Shown: one piece after another, positions 1-9,444 of the stretch | Numbering within the stretch: position 1 is the stretch's first letter | How the letters are laid out: each line of letters opens with the position of its first letter | Assembly: GCF_001027285.1 (NCBI RefSeq) | Contig: NZ_CP011509.1 | Span: forward strand, 298,501 to 362,500 | Reading direction: 5' to 3' | DNA: 64,000 nt | Source: Archangium gephyra | GTDB taxonomy: Bacteria > Myxococcota > Myxococcia > Myxococcales > Myxococcaceae | The notes under the pieces: generated by a model | Told to the model about the DNA's origin: nothing | Databases searched by the model: none | The model's input: the letters and a program-made list of their open reading frames with translations, nothing else | Made by a program: the position numbers and the translations under genes

Positions 1-30
1 GCCTCGCGCCCCGCGTTGGAGTGGGGAGTG

Positions 31-1074
31 CTACTGGGACAGGTCGTCCAGCACGTCACGGAGCGTGGTCGCGTTCAGGGCGCGATCGAACCAACGGTCC
101 AGCGTCTCCCCGTCCGTGCAGGAGCGGATGCGCTGCTGGACTGCTTCATCCGTGTGCACGCCTCGCGCGGTGAGAATCCGGAGCACCAACTCGGCGCGCT
201 CTTGAAGCCGGCCTTGCGCCAGACCCTTCTCCAGGCCCTGCGCCAGACCCTTCTCCAGACCCTTCTGGACTCCCTGCTCGATCATCTCCTCGGCCCAGCT
301 TGTCATCAGTTCCTCCGCTCGTTGCGCATCCAGGACCGAATGTAACACCCGCCTCGCTGCCGCACGGACGGCCACACCATCTCCCACCCACTGCAAGTAA
401 CGGATGACCACCACCAGATGCTCGGCACCTTCGGGGCCTGCCTGCACCTGCGCGAAGAGCGCCACCCAGTCCGGAAGCTTCCGCGCCAGTTCCTTCGTGC
501 GTCCGTAGCGCAACACCAGCCACGCCAACCGGGCCAGCGGCGGGCCCGAGCGCGCTCGCAGCGCCTCCTCCCGCTCGGCCGTCAGGTCATCGAGCAGGTA
601 CTCGAAACGCGGCACCAGTGCGCGCCAGCGCTCCCGCGCCTCCTCTTCTTCCGGCAAATCGAAGAGCTCCTCCACCCGGCGTGGCGCCGTCCAGGCTCCC
701 TCGGGCCCGTGGTACATGACGAGCGGGATGATGACCGGCAGCCGCGTGCTCTCCGGGTGCGCCTGTCTCCAGCGCTCCGCCTGCCGCACCACGTAACGCA
801 GCATGCGCAGCGCCATCCACGAATCCACCGAGGACTGGTGCTCCAGCAGCACGTACAGCAGCAACGGGCGGCCCGAGCGCAAACGCGCCGTGAAGAGCAG
901 ATCGCTCTCCGTCTCGCGGAGTTCCGGGTCCACCACGCTCCCGGACTCCTGACGCAAGCTCGACCAGTCCACATCCGAGACGACGTGCGCTGGCAGCACG
1001 GCGCGCAGCTCGGCCGCGGCCCGCTCGGGGTGGCCGAAGGTGTAGCGGGCGAAGAGATCATGCGGTCCGGGCAT
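31..1074 (-). CDS. Rpn-family (PD-(D/E)XK, YhgA-like) putative nuclease
   Basis: 347 residues. The N-terminal 250 residues look like the Rpn/YhgA ('transposase_31') family, whose studied members are DNA endonucleases promoting RecA-independent recombination. Candidate PD-(D/E)XK residues are Asp58 in ETESDLLF, then Glu78 and Gln80 in YVLLEHQ. The C-terminal region holds a short charged repeat, GLEKGLAQ twice in tandem (about residues 272-290), as is common in this family, followed by a helical tail. I start at the second Met (MPGPHDLF) because the extra upstream residues look non-coding; no strong ribosome binding site is visible, so the start is uncertain. No transposon ends flank it. The family is confident; activity in this copy is inferred. 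Confidence 0.82.
   Translation of the reverse strand: MPGPHDLFARYTFGHPERAAAELRAVLPAHVVSDVDWSSLRQESGSVVDPELRETESDLLFTARLRSGRPLLLYVLLEHQSSVDSWMALRMLRYVVRQAERWRQAHPESTRLPVIIPLVMYHGPEGAWTAPRRVEELFDLPEEEEARERWRALVPRFEYLLDDLTAEREEALRARSGPPLARLAWLVLRYGRTKELARKLPDWVALFAQVQAGPEGAEHLVVVIRYLQWVGDGVAVRAAARRVLHSVLDAQRAEELMTSWAEEMIEQGVQKGLEKGLAQGLEKGLAQGRLQERAELVLRILTARGVHTDEAVQQRIRSCTDGETLDRWFDRALNATTLRDVLDDLSQ
212..259. repeat. 24-bp tandem repeat inside the Rpn gene
   Basis: Two adjacent 24-bp units (212-235 and 236-259) differ at two positions, and a partial third follows. They encode the GLEKGLAQ repeats of the Rpn-family protein. Because 24 is a multiple of three, slippage here would change repeat number without a frameshift. 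Confidence 0.8.
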
Positions 1075-1200
1075 CGTGGACGAAGCCCTACGCACGGAAC
1101 GGGCCAGGAGCGCCTACAGGGCGCTGATGGGCCCCGCGTGTCCACCTCGCTCCCGACCGTCCCGAATGCGAGACATCGACCTGCTCCGCAGGCGCCCGGC

Positions 1201-2121
1201 TCACGCCGCCCGGACGCGCTTGGGCACCTCGACATGGTCCAGGTCCCGGACCGCCACCACATCCGGCACCAACGCCTGCGCCTCCTGGACGAACGGCGCC
1301 GTATCCTCGTAGCGCTGGGAGAAGTGCGTGAGCACGAGCCGCCGCGCCCCCGCCTCGTGCGCCAGCTCCGCCGCTTGACGCGCCGTCATGTGGAAGTGGC
1401 TGTGGGCCTCCTCCCGCTCGCTGTCGAGGTACGTCGACTCGCACACCAACAGATCCACGCCCCGCGCGAGCCGCCCGGCGTTCGCGCACGGCCGCGTGTC
1501 CATGATGAACGCGAAGGACTGCCCCTCCCGCTTCTCGCCCACGTCCTCCAGGCGCACGGTGCGGCCCCCCACCTCCACCACCCCGCGCCGCTGCAACTCC
1601 CCGACGCGAGGCCCCGACAACCCATGCTCCGCGAGCCGGCTGGGAATGAGCTGCACCCGCGCGGGCTCCTCCAGCCGGAAGCCGAACGTGTCCACCGAGT
1701 GCTCCAGCCGCGCCGCCGACAGCTCGAAGCCCTTCGTCTTCGCCACCACGCCGTCCTTCGCGATGGGCCGGGGCACGATGGTGGCCTTGTCCATGAAGAC
1801 CGTGGCGTGCCGCAGCCGCTCGTAGAAGGCCTGCCCCGAGGCCGGGTAGTACACCTCGACGGGATGGGGCGCCGAGTCCAGCGACAGCCGTTGGATGATG
1901 CCCGGCAGCCCCAGCGCGTGGTCCCCATGGAAATGCGTGATGCAGATGCGCGTCACCTGCCGCGACGACAGCCCCGCGTACAGCATCTGCCGCTGCGTGC
2001 CCTCTCCTGGATCGAACAGGATTCCTTCCTCATCCCAGCGCAGGAAGTAGGCGTTGTGGTTGCGGTGGCGCGTCGGCACCTGACTCGCTGAACCCAGGAC
2101 GATGAGCTCCCGACTGGACAT
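1201..2121 (-). CDS. rnz: Ribonuclease Z (tRNA 3' endonuclease)
   Basis: 306 residues, the usual length of bacterial short-form RNase Z. This metallo-beta-lactamase-fold enzyme removes the 3' trailer of tRNA precursors in the cytoplasm. The zinc-binding HxHxDH motif is at residues 63-68 (HFHGDH), further ligands are likely in the MDTRP and THFSQRY segments, and the N-terminal LGSASQVPTRHRN stretch is typical. The start at 2121 is supported by GGGAGG about eight bases upstream. The longer open frame (to 2391) has an implausible N-terminus. It is monocistronic as far as can be seen, with a 242-bp gap upstream. Confidence 0.95.
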   Translation of the reverse strand: MSSRELIVLGSASQVPTRHRNHNAYFLRWDEEGILFDPGEGTQRQMLYAGLSSRQVTRICITHFHGDHALGLPGIIQRLSLDSAPHPVEVYYPASGQAFYERLRHATVFMDKATIVPRPIAKDGVVAKTKGFELSAARLEHSVDTFGFRLEEPARVQLIPSRLAEHGLSGPRVGELQRRGVVEVGGRTVRLEDVGEKREGQSFAFIMDTRPCANAGRLARGVDLLVCESTYLDSEREEAHSHFHMTARQAAELAHEAGARRLVLTHFSQRYEDTAPFVQEAQALVPDVVAVRDLDHVEVPKRVRAA

Positions 2122-2363
2122 ACACGTGCCTCCCGCGACCCCGCGCGAATGATGGATGATGCACCCGGACCGGCGCTCCCGCTCATTCCTGACGGGAGGA
2201 CGTCCCGACTTCACGCGGAAGGCCGGACCGGCCGAGCAGCGCACCCGGTCACGTCTGGCTTTCATGCACGATGGCCTCACGGGTACGTCATGCGTCCCGA
2301 ACACCCGTGACGAGGATGGGTTCCCGCCGACTCCACGTGCGGGAGCGGCGCAAGGCAGGTGAA

Positions 2364-2783
2364 TCACGCCGGGTAGGGCTGGAACTCCCACGAGAGCTCA
2401 CGGCCCACGAAGTAGCAGGGGGACTCGTGGTCCGGCGAGGGCGGCTCGTTCCCGTTGGGGCCGTTGCGGTAGTCCACCCCCGGCGAGAGGTCGAGCCGCA
2501 CGCTCCCATCGCCCTCCCACCCGATGTAGATGCCGTCGTAGATGACCTCGAAATCGTAATGGGGGGGCAGCCTCATGCGGAAGTGCTCGAGGTGCACGAC
2601 GGACAGGTGCAGCAGGCCCCACCGCAGGGCCTTCTCCCGTGTCTCGATGTCGATGTGCACCTGGCGGAGGGGTTGTCCCCGCCGGGGCAGCACGAGCTCG
2701 ATGCGATGGATGAGGCTGTCGTAGCAGTAACCGAAACGCTCCAGCAGCGACTGCGTCTCCCCAGGGGTCAGTGATGCGGCCAT
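2364..2783 (-). CDS. Hypothetical protein downstream of pgm
   Basis: 139 residues, no signal peptide or membrane segment, rich in aromatic and acidic residues (PPHYDFEVIYDGIYIGWEGDG). I do not recognise a family. GGAGG lies a few bases before the ATG. It begins 19 bp after the phosphoglucomutase stop on the same strand and so is probably co-transcribed with it. It is cytosolic by sequence, and no function can be assigned. Confidence 0.7.
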   Translation of the reverse strand: MAASLTPGETQSLLERFGYCYDSLIHRIELVLPRRGQPLRQVHIDIETREKALRWGLLHLSVVHLEHFRMRLPPHYDFEVIYDGIYIGWEGDGSVRLDLSPGVDYRNGPNGNEPPSPDHESPCYFVGRELSWEFQPYPA

Positions 2784-2802
2784 GCCACCTCCGGCTGCGC
2801 GG

Positions 2803-4440
2803 TCAGCCTCGCGCGAAGGCGTCGCCGACGATCTTCCGCGCCTCCTCCACGATGGACTCCAGGTGCTTCGCGTCCCGGAAGCTCTCCGCGTAGATCTTGT
2901 ACACGTCCTCGGTGCCCGAGGGCCGCGCGGCGAACCAGCCGTTCTCCGTCACCACCTTGAGCCCGCCGATGTCCGCCTTGTTGCCGGGCGCCTTCGTGAG
3001 GCGCTGGAGGATGGGCTCGCCCGCGAGCGTGGTGGCGCGCACCGCCTCCGGCGACAGCTTCTTGAGCGCCGACTTCTGCGCCGCCGTGGCCGGCTGGTCG
3101 ATGCGCGTGTAGAGCGGCGCGCCGAACTTCCGCGTCAGCTCCTGGTAGTGCACGCCCGGATCCTTGCCCGTGCGCGCCAGAATCTCCGTGGCCAGCAGGT
3201 CCAGGATGATGCCGTCCTTGTCGGTGGACCAGACGGTGCCGTCGCGGCGCAGGAACGAGGCGCCCGCGCTCTCCTCGCCGCCAAAGCCGAGCGAGCCGTC
3301 CAGCAGCCCGTCCACGAACCACTTGAAGCCCACGGGCACCTCGACCACGCGCAGGCCCAGGTCCTTGCCCACGCGGTCGATCATGCTGCTGCTCACCAGC
3401 GTCTTGCCCACGCCCGTGCCGGGCTTCCAGCCGGGACGGTTCCGGTAGAGGTAGCTGATGGCCACGGACAGGTAGTGGTTGGGATTCATCAGCCCCGCGC
3501 TGCGGGTGACGATGCCGTGCCGGTCCGAGTCCGTGTCGTTGCCGAAGGCGATGTCGTAGCGGTCCTTGAGCTCGACCAGGCCCGCCATGGCGTAGGGCGA
3601 CGAGCAGTCCATGCGAATCTTGCCGTCGTGGTCCACGCGCATGAAGCGGAAGGTCGGGTCCACCGTCTTGTTCACCACCTGGATGGACAGGCCATAGCGC
3701 GCGGCGATGGGCTCCCAGTACGCGAGGTTCGAGCCCCCCAGCGGATCCGCGCCGATGGACAGCTTCGCCCCCCGCACCACCTCCAGGTCCACCACGTTGC
3801 CGAGGTCCTCGACATACGGGGTGATGAAGTCATACATCTTCACGGTGGAGGAGGTGCGGGCGCGCTCGTAGGGGATGCGCTGCACGCCGGTGTTGCCCGC
3901 GCCGAGCAGCTCATTGGCGCGCTTCTCCACCCACCCGGTGATGCCCGTGTCGGCGGGGCCACCGTTGGGCGGGTTGTACTTGATGCCACCGTCGTCGGGC
4001 GGGTTGTGCGAGGGCGTGATGACGATGCCATCGGCCAGCCCCTGCGTGCGCCCGCGGTTGTAGGTGAGGATCGCGTGCGAGATGACCGGGGTGGGCGTGG
4101 CCTCGTCGGTGAAGCGCACCTGGACACCGTGGGCGGCGAGCACCTCGAGCGCCGAGCGCTGGGCCGGCTCGGACAGCGCATGCGTGTCCATGCCGAGGAA
4201 GAGCGGACCGTCGATGCCTTCCTTCTTGCGGTACTCACAGACGGCCTGCGTCACCGCGAGGATGTGCGCCTCGTTGAAGGCGCGGCGCGCGGCCGAGCCA
4301 CGATGACCGGAGGTGCCGAAGGCCACGCGCTGCTCGGCCACGTTCACGTCCGGACGCTCCGAATAGTACTGGGAGCGCAGCGTCTCGGGGTTGATGAGGA
4401 GGGAGTCGGGAGGGAGCTTGCCAGCGAGAGGATGGGCCAC
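2803..4440 (-). CDS. pgm: Phosphoglucomutase (alpha-D-glucose specific)
   Basis: 545 residues, full length for the PGM1/Pgm family that interconverts glucose 1-phosphate and glucose 6-phosphate. The phosphoserine loop [15 protein letters not shown] puts the catalytic Ser at 144. The metal loop is the DTDSD of [13 protein letters not shown], the sugar-binding loop is [10 protein letters not shown], and the phosphate-binding loop near the end is [16 protein letters not shown]. The start codon is GTG; no strong ribosome binding site is visible. With glgC nearby on the other strand it supplies glucose 1-phosphate for ADP-glucose and glycogen synthesis. The small unknown gene at 2364 probably shares its transcript. 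Confidence 0.96.
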   Translation of the reverse strand: MAHPLAGKLPPDSLLINPETLRSQYYSERPDVNVAEQRVAFGTSGHRGSAARRAFNEAHILAVTQAVCEYRKKEGIDGPLFLGMDTHALSEPAQRSALEVLAAHGVQVRFTDEATPTPVISHAILTYNRGRTQGLADGIVITPSHNPPDDGGIKYNPPNGGPADTGITGWVEKRANELLGAGNTGVQRIPYERARTSSTVKMYDFITPYVEDLGNVVDLEVVRGAKLSIGADPLGGSNLAYWEPIAARYGLSIQVVNKTVDPTFRFMRVDHDGKIRMDCSSPYAMAGLVELKDRYDIAFGNDTDSDRHGIVTRSAGLMNPNHYLSVAISYLYRNRPGWKPGTGVGKTLVSSSMIDRVGKDLGLRVVEVPVGFKWFVDGLLDGSLGFGGEESAGASFLRRDGTVWSTDKDGIILDLLATEILARTGKDPGVHYQELTRKFGAPLYTRIDQPATAAQKSALKKLSPEAVRATTLAGEPILQRLTKAPGNKADIGGLKVVTENGWFAARPSGTEDVYKIYAESFRDAKHLESIVEEARKIVGDAFARG

Positions 4441-4524
4441 GCGGCGAATCTAGCGCCACGTGGCCCGCGTCCCATGCACTTGTTTGTTCCGATGTTGCCT
4501 CGTTCACGCCACTCGCGCGGCGCG

Positions 4525-5166
4525 TTACGGGGTGGGAACCGGAGCGCCCGCGGGCGGCGGGGCGGGCTCGTTCACCCGCTCGCTGTCGCTCGGGAAGCTG
4601 TCCCCCTCGAAGCGCTGATCGTCCTCGAGGCCCGAGCCGCCCGTGCCCTCCGTGCCACTCTTCTCCCTGGCCTTCGCCTTGGCCTTCGTCTTCGCCTTGT
4701 CCTTGACCTTGATGTCCTGGTCCTTCGTCTGCGCGGCCCCCGTGTCCGTGGTGCCCGTGTCCGTGGTGCCCGTGCCCATGTCGTCCTGGAGGCCGGCGCC
4801 CCCCGCGCTCTCGGGAACGGCGATGTCATCCTGGATGACCTCGTCCTGGGAGATGTCGCCGGCGCCACCCGTCCCCGGGTTCTCCGGGTTCATCGTGCCC
4901 GAGCCGCCGTAGTCCTCCGGAATGGTGGCGCCCGTATCCGGGATGGGTGCTTCGAAATCATCGGCGCCCACGTCACCGGCTCCTCCCGTGCCTCCGGGAG
5001 GCGTCGTGGTGGTACCTCCCTGGTCCGTGGCTGGCGGCGGGGTGGTCTCCTCCGTGGTGGAGGGATCCGCGGGCGGCATCTCCGCCGCCTTGTCCGACTT
5101 GCACGCGGTGCCCAACGCCATGGCGCCCGCGATGAGGCCCGCCAGGATGAACTTGCTCCGGGTCAT
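4525..5166 (-). CDS. Low-complexity acidic lipoprotein
   Basis: 213 residues. The N-terminus MTRSKFILAGLIAGAMALGTAC is a signal peptide ending in a lipobox-like LGTAC, so it is probably lipidated. The mature part is disordered-looking and rich in Gly, Thr, Pro and Asp (TTTTPPGGTGGAG; a GTTDTGTTDTG repeat). A lysine-rich stretch KDKAKTKAKAKAREK interrupts the acidic run, and the tail is Pro-rich. GGGGAG precedes the ATG at 5166; the longer upstream frame is not credible. No conserved domain is recognised. The composition suggests a flexible envelope-anchored spacer rather than an enzyme. Confidence 0.75.
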   Translation of the reverse strand: MTRSKFILAGLIAGAMALGTACKSDKAAEMPPADPSTTEETTPPPATDQGGTTTTPPGGTGGAGDVGADDFEAPIPDTGATIPEDYGGSGTMNPENPGTGGAGDISQDEVIQDDIAVPESAGGAGLQDDMGTGTTDTGTTDTGAAQTKDQDIKVKDKAKTKAKAKAREKSGTEGTGGSGLEDDQRFEGDSFPSDSERVNEPAPPPAGAPVPTP

Positions 5167-5439
5167 GGTTGTGTCTCCCCTTCGAGAAAGCCGCTGTTGG
5201 CCGGGAACGTGGGGAGCCCCGGGCCTTCCGGCAGGCAGCGCCTTCCTGACCGGCTGCTCATCGGGGCGGCGCGTCAAAACCCTTGCCGCACGCCCACTGT
5301 CGCTTCGATGAACCCGGGAGCCGCCCGCGAGATGGTTGGCTTCTCAACACTGGGCCGCCGTCGAGGCGCGCTCCGTCCGAAACCGCGCCTTTCCCGGGAA
5401 GCCTCCTATACTGGGCGCCGGTAGGGGGTTCTCCAACAC

Positions 5440-6693
5440 ATGAACAGTCGCAAACGCGTCCTCGGGATGATTCTCGCGGGGGGTCAGGGCACGCGCCTGG
5501 CGCCCTTGACGTCCAGGCGCTCCAAGCCCGCCGTCCCATTCGGCTCCAAGTTCCGCATCATCGACTTCGCCCTCAGCAACTTCCTCAACTCGGGCGTCTA
5601 CGCCACCTACGTGTTGACGCAGTTCAAGGCCCAGTCGCTCACCGAGCACATCCAGCGCGGCTGGCGCTTCGGCTCGGGCCTGCTGGCCGACTACTTCATC
5701 ACGCTCGCCCCGGCGCAGATGTACCTCTACGAGGAGCTGGGCAACGTCTGGTACCGCGGCACGGCCGACGCCATCTACCAGAACATGCACCTGGTGGAGA
5801 ACTACCGCGCCGACGACGTGGCCATCTTCTCCGGCGACCACATCTACAAGATGAACGTGGCGCACATGCTGGAGCAGCACGAGGCCCACCGCGCCGACAT
5901 CACCATCGCCGCCTATCCCACGCCGCTGGCGGACGCCTCGCGCTTCGGCGTCATGCAGGTGGACGAGCGCGGCCGCGTCACCGAGTTCCAGGAGAAGCCC
6001 AAGGACCCCAAGGCCATGCCGGGCAAGCCCACCATGGCCCTGTGCAGCATGGGCAACTACATCTTCAACCGCCGCGTGCTCAGCGAGCTGCTGGAGGTGG
6101 ACGCGCGCACCGAGGGCTCGCAGCACGACTTCGGCAAGGACGTGCTGCCGCGCGCGCTGCGCGATGGCTATCACATCCACGCGTATGACTTTCACTCCAA
6201 CCCCATCCCCGGGCAGACGCGCGCCAACACGTACTGGCGGGACGTGGGGACGCTCGAGGCCTACCACGAGGCCTCGATGGACCTGGTGTCGGTGGACCCG
6301 GAGTTCGACGTCTTCAACCCGGAGTGGCCGCTGCGCACCGCCGTCGAGTACAGCCCCCCGGCCAAGTTCGTCCACGAGGCGGGCGAGCGCATGGGCCGGG
6401 CGCTCAACTCCATGGTGGCCGGCGGCTGCATCATCTCCGGCGGCACGGTGCGCGAGAGCATCCTCTTCCGCCGCGTCCGGGTGAACTCGTACTCGCTGGT
6501 GGAGCGCTCCGTCCTCTTCGACGAGGTGGACATCGGCCGGCACGCCAAGGTGCGCAACGCCATCATCGACAAGGACGTGCGCGTGCCGCCCAACACCAAG
6601 ATTGGCTACGACCTGGCGGCCGACAAGGCGCGCGGCTTCACCGTCACCGACAACGGCATCGTCGTGGTGCCCAAGGGCTACAAGTTCGACTGA
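5440..6693 (+). CDS. glgC: Glucose-1-phosphate adenylyltransferase
   Basis: 417 residues, the normal length for GlgC, which makes ADP-glucose from ATP and glucose 1-phosphate as the committed step of bacterial glycogen synthesis. The N-terminal nucleotide loop [22 protein letters not shown] (positions about 14-35) is nearly canonical. [14 protein letters not shown], the active-site FSGDHIYKM segment and VEFQEKPK-like FQEKPKDP follow. The C-terminus is the left-handed beta-helix with [22 protein letters not shown] hexamer at 5407-5412 could be a -10 box but no good -35 accompanies it. Pgm lies divergently about 1 kb away. Confidence 0.96.
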   Translation: MNSRKRVLGMILAGGQGTRLAPLTSRRSKPAVPFGSKFRIIDFALSNFLNSGVYATYVLTQFKAQSLTEHIQRGWRFGSGLLADYFITLAPAQMYLYEELGNVWYRGTADAIYQNMHLVENYRADDVAIFSGDHIYKMNVAHMLEQHEAHRADITIAAYPTPLADASRFGVMQVDERGRVTEFQEKPKDPKAMPGKPTMALCSMGNYIFNRRVLSELLEVDARTEGSQHDFGKDVLPRALRDGYHIHAYDFHSNPIPGQTRANTYWRDVGTLEAYHEASMDLVSVDPEFDVFNPEWPLRTAVEYSPPAKFVHEAGERMGRALNSMVAGGCIISGGTVRESILFRRVRVNSYSLVERSVLFDEVDIGRHAKVRNAIIDKDVRVPPNTKIGYDLAADKARGFTVTDNGIVVVPKGYKFD

Positions 6694-6792
6694 CAGGCGG
6701 CGCTTCCAGGCCCCATCAGCCCGGGCGATGCCGGGGTGTCCCGCTTCTTCGCGCCGTGGTCTAGAAACCCAGGCGCGAAGGGAGACACCGCC

Positions 6793-7629
6793 ATGAAGCG
6801 CATGCAGCTGTTCGAGTTCGAGGACTTCCGCTGGTTCCCCGGCGGCCTGCGGGAGTGCCTGACGCTCTACATCGCCGCGATGCACCGCGTGCTCGGCACC
6901 GAGCGGCTCCTGGCGCCCCTGCTCGCGAGGGCCCTGGAGGCAACGGGCGCCGACCGGGTCGTGGATCTCTGCTCGGGAGGCGGCGGGCCCCTGCTGCAAA
7001 CCACCGAACGGCTCGCCGCCGACCACGGCCTCCGCCCGAGCGTGACCCTCACCGACCTCTACCCGAACACGGACGCCGCCGCGCGCATCAACGCGGCGGG
7101 GGACTCGGCACAGGTCCGCTACCTCCCGAGCCCGGTCGACGCGGGCCGCGTCCCCGACACGCTCCAGGGCGTCCGGACCATGATCTGCAGCTTCCACCAC
7201 ATGCCCCCGCCGGTCGCGCGCCGCATCCTCCAGGACGCGTTCGAGAAGCGGCAGGCCATCTGCGTGCTCGAGATGAGCGACAACTCCCAGCCGCGCTGGC
7301 TCTGGTGGACGGCCTTCCCCATCGGCATCCTGATGGTGCTGCTGCTGACGCCCTTCATCCGCCCCCTCCGGCCGCGGCAGCTGCTGTTCACCTACCTGCT
7401 CCCCGTGCTCCCGCCGATCATCGCCTGGGACGGGGCCGTGTCGAACGCGCGCACGTACACCGAGGAGGACCTGCGGGAGCTCCTGACGGGGCTGGAGGCG
7501 CCGGACTACCAGTGGGACATCACCCACCCGCGGGCGCCCGGTGCCCCCGCGACGATGCTCACCCTCGTGGGGATGCCCCGCCGCACGCAGGCGTCCCTTC
7601 CCGCGCCCGGCGTCCAGGCGGAGGGGTAG
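6793..7629 (+). CDS. Class I SAM-dependent methyltransferase-like protein with a hydrophobic segment
   Basis: 278 residues. The glycine-rich SAM loop VVDLCSGGGGPLLQ (about 56-69) is followed by an acidic motif-II position (LTDLYPNTDAA) and an ICSFHHMPP segment like motif IV. A strongly hydrophobic stretch WLWWTAFPIGILMVLLLTPF (about 172-192) suggests membrane contact. The protein ends in a strand typical of Rossmann methyltransferases (MLTLVGMPRR). The start at 6793 is placed by GGGAGA upstream and the MKRMQLFEFEDFRW opening. The substrate is unknown. It is read in the same direction as the two following genes but has separate upstream spacing. Confidence 0.8.
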   Translation: MKRMQLFEFEDFRWFPGGLRECLTLYIAAMHRVLGTERLLAPLLARALEATGADRVVDLCSGGGGPLLQTTERLAADHGLRPSVTLTDLYPNTDAAARINAAGDSAQVRYLPSPVDAGRVPDTLQGVRTMICSFHHMPPPVARRILQDAFEKRQAICVLEMSDNSQPRWLWWTAFPIGILMVLLLTPFIRPLRPRQLLFTYLLPVLPPIIAWDGAVSNARTYTEEDLRELLTGLEAPDYQWDITHPRAPGAPATMLTLVGMPRRTQASLPAPGVQAEG

Positions 7630-7704
7630 CGGACGGGCCGCGTCGTGCGCTTCAGAATTGCGCAAGGAGTCCCGGGTACCTTCCATTCCTCTCTGGGAGA
7701 CACC

Positions 7705-8484
7705 ATGCACGACGACAGCCATGAGCACGACAAGGGCCTCGAACATGACTTGAAGGCCCTCGCGCGGATGACGGAGCGCAGACAACTGCTGCGGTGGATG
7801 GCGGGCGCGGCCCTCCTGCCGCTCGTCGGCTGTGGTGACACCGGGGGCGGCTCGTCGGAGTGCGCGACGATTCCCGAGGAGACCGCCGGCCCGTATCCGG
7901 GAGATGGCTCCAACGGGGCCAACGCGCTCGTGCTCTCGGGCATCGTGCGCAAGGACATCCGCTCCAGCATCGCCGGCTCCACGGGCACCGCCGAGGGCGT
8001 TCCGCTCACCGTCAAGCTGACCCTGGTCAATGGCAACGACAGCTGCAGCCCGCTCGCGGGGTACGCCCTCTACCTGTGGCACTGCGACCGCGACGGCAAG
8101 TACTCGATGTACAACCTCACCAGCCAGAACTACCTGCGCGGCGTGCAGGAGACGGACAGCGAGGGCACGGTGACCTTCACCACCATCTTCCCCGGCTGCT
8201 ACTCCGGGCGCATGCCCCACATCCACTTCGAGGTGTACCCGAGCCTCGCCAAGGCCACCTCCTCCGGCAACAAGGTGAAGACGTCCCAGCTCGCCCTGCC
8301 CGTGGACGTCTGCAACGCGGCGTACGCCACCACCGGGTACAGCGCGAGCGTCACCCACCTCTCGCGCATCAGCTTCGCCCAGGACAACGTGTTCAGCGAT
8401 GGCACGTCGCTCCAGCTGGCGAGCGTCACCGGCAACGCCAGCGAGGGCTATGTCGCCACGCTGACCGTGGGCATCACGGCGTAG
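7705..8484 (+). CDS. Exported intradiol ring-cleavage dioxygenase-like lipoprotein
   Basis: 259 residues. The N-terminus has a twin-arginine-like ERRQLLRWMAGAALLPLVGC with a lipobox Cys at 43, so it is predicted to be Tat-exported and lipidated. The body matches the protocatechuate/catechol dioxygenase (Dioxygenase_C) fold: ETAGPYPG, YALYLWHCDRDGKYSMY, a TDSEGTVTFTTIFPGCYSGRMPHIHFEVY core. The Fe(III) ligands are the Tyr pair (in GKYSMY and GCYSGR) and the two His of PHIHF. The family oxidises catechol-like aromatics; an extracytoplasmic lipoprotein version points to work on external aromatic or phenolic material, though the substrate is unknown. ATG at 7705 follows GGGAGACACC. Confidence 0.88.
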   Translation: MHDDSHEHDKGLEHDLKALARMTERRQLLRWMAGAALLPLVGCGDTGGGSSECATIPEETAGPYPGDGSNGANALVLSGIVRKDIRSSIAGSTGTAEGVPLTVKLTLVNGNDSCSPLAGYALYLWHCDRDGKYSMYNLTSQNYLRGVQETDSEGTVTFTTIFPGCYSGRMPHIHFEVYPSLAKATSSGNKVKTSQLALPVDVCNAAYATTGYSASVTHLSRISFAQDNVFSDGTSLQLASVTGNASEGYVATLTVGITA

Positions 8485-8533
8485 CCACACTCCTTCGTTC
8501 CATGCCGGGGGGACGCCGGTATCATCCCCCCGC

Positions 8534-9436
8534 ATGAACGTGGGTGTCACGCCTCCCGAAAGACAGACAAACCTGCGGCTGAACGATGGCCGCTCGCTCG
8601 CATGGTCCGAGTGGGGACCCGCCAACGGCCTCCCCGTCCTGTTCTGCACCGGCGCCGCCATGAGCGGCTCGCTCGGCTTCGGTGCGGATGCACTCGCGGA
8701 CCTCGGCCTGCGGCTCCTCGCCATCGACCGGCCCGGCCTCGGCGCGTCCACGCCCCATCCGGAGAAGACCTTCGCCTCCTGGGTGGAGGACGTGCGCCAG
8801 CTCGTCACCGCGCTCGGCCCGCGAGACGCCACCGCTGTCGGCTTCTCCCAGGGGTCGCCGTTCGCGCTGGCCCTCGCGGGCAGAGGGCTCGTGAAGGCCG
8901 TGGCCCTCGTGTCCGGGCAGGATGACCTCGCCTGGCCCTCCCTCGCGCCGCGCCTGCACCCCGACGTGGCCGGGATGGTCCGCGCCGCCCGGCAGGACCC
9001 CGCCGGCTTCGAGCAGTCCTTCTCTCGCATGGCCACGTGGGACGGCCTGTGGCAGCTCATCCTCGGGATGAGTGGCGAGCGCGACCGGGCGCTCTACCTG
9101 AGTGACGCCTTTGGCCCGGCGTACCAGCGCGCACTGCGCGAGGGCTTCTCCCAGGGCCCGCAGGGGTATGCGCGGGACCTCGTCAACGCCCTCGGCCCGT
9201 GGCTGGTGGAGCCCGAGCACATCACCGTCCCGGTGGACCTCTGGTACGGCGGCGCGGACACCAGCACCGTCCACTCGCCCGACTTCGGCGCCACCCTCGC
9301 CAGGCGCCTGCCCCACGCCACCCACTTCCTCGAGCCCCAGGAGGGCGGCTCGATTCTCTGGACGCGCGCCCGGGACATCCTCGTGCGACTCAGGAGCCGA
9401 GCCACCGCCCCGGCGGCGTCACCCCACGGCAGCTGA
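8534..9436 (+). CDS. Alpha/beta hydrolase-fold protein lacking the usual catalytic His
   Basis: 300 residues. The nucleophile elbow GFSQGS gives Ser105, the oxyanion region is FCTGAAMSG, the DRPGLGAS loop is typical, and Asp242 sits in YGGAD. Where most members have a His (EGHxxL), this protein reads PQEGGSIL, with Gly at 272. It may therefore use another His (HATHF lies nearby) or be catalytically changed. It starts 49 bp after the dioxygenase in the same direction and may be transcribed with it. No signal peptide is seen. Fold assignment is confident; substrate is unknown. Confidence 0.85.
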   Translation: MNVGVTPPERQTNLRLNDGRSLAWSEWGPANGLPVLFCTGAAMSGSLGFGADALADLGLRLLAIDRPGLGASTPHPEKTFASWVEDVRQLVTALGPRDATAVGFSQGSPFALALAGRGLVKAVALVSGQDDLAWPSLAPRLHPDVAGMVRAARQDPAGFEQSFSRMATWDGLWQLILGMSGERDRALYLSDAFGPAYQRALREGFSQGPQGYARDLVNALGPWLVEPEHITVPVDLWYGGADTSTVHSPDFGATLARRLPHATHFLEPQEGGSILWTRARDILVRLRSRATAPAASPHGS

Positions 9437-9444
9437 CCCGGCCC

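Noticed and set aside
31..1074. Transposase of an insertion sequence
   Set aside because: The family was once called 'transposase_31', but there are no terminal inverted repeats or target duplications around it, and the fold is an Rpn-type nuclease.
2782..5424. 880-codon open frame on the plus strand over pgm
   Set aside because: Opposite strand of phosphoglucomutase and the acidic lipoprotein; no domain and implausible composition.
5344..9060. 1,238-codon open frame on the minus strand
   Set aside because: It is antisense to glgC, the methyltransferase, the dioxygenase and the hydrolase. The protein is His/Arg/Val/Leu-rich low complexity, typical of a shadow in GC-rich coding sequence.
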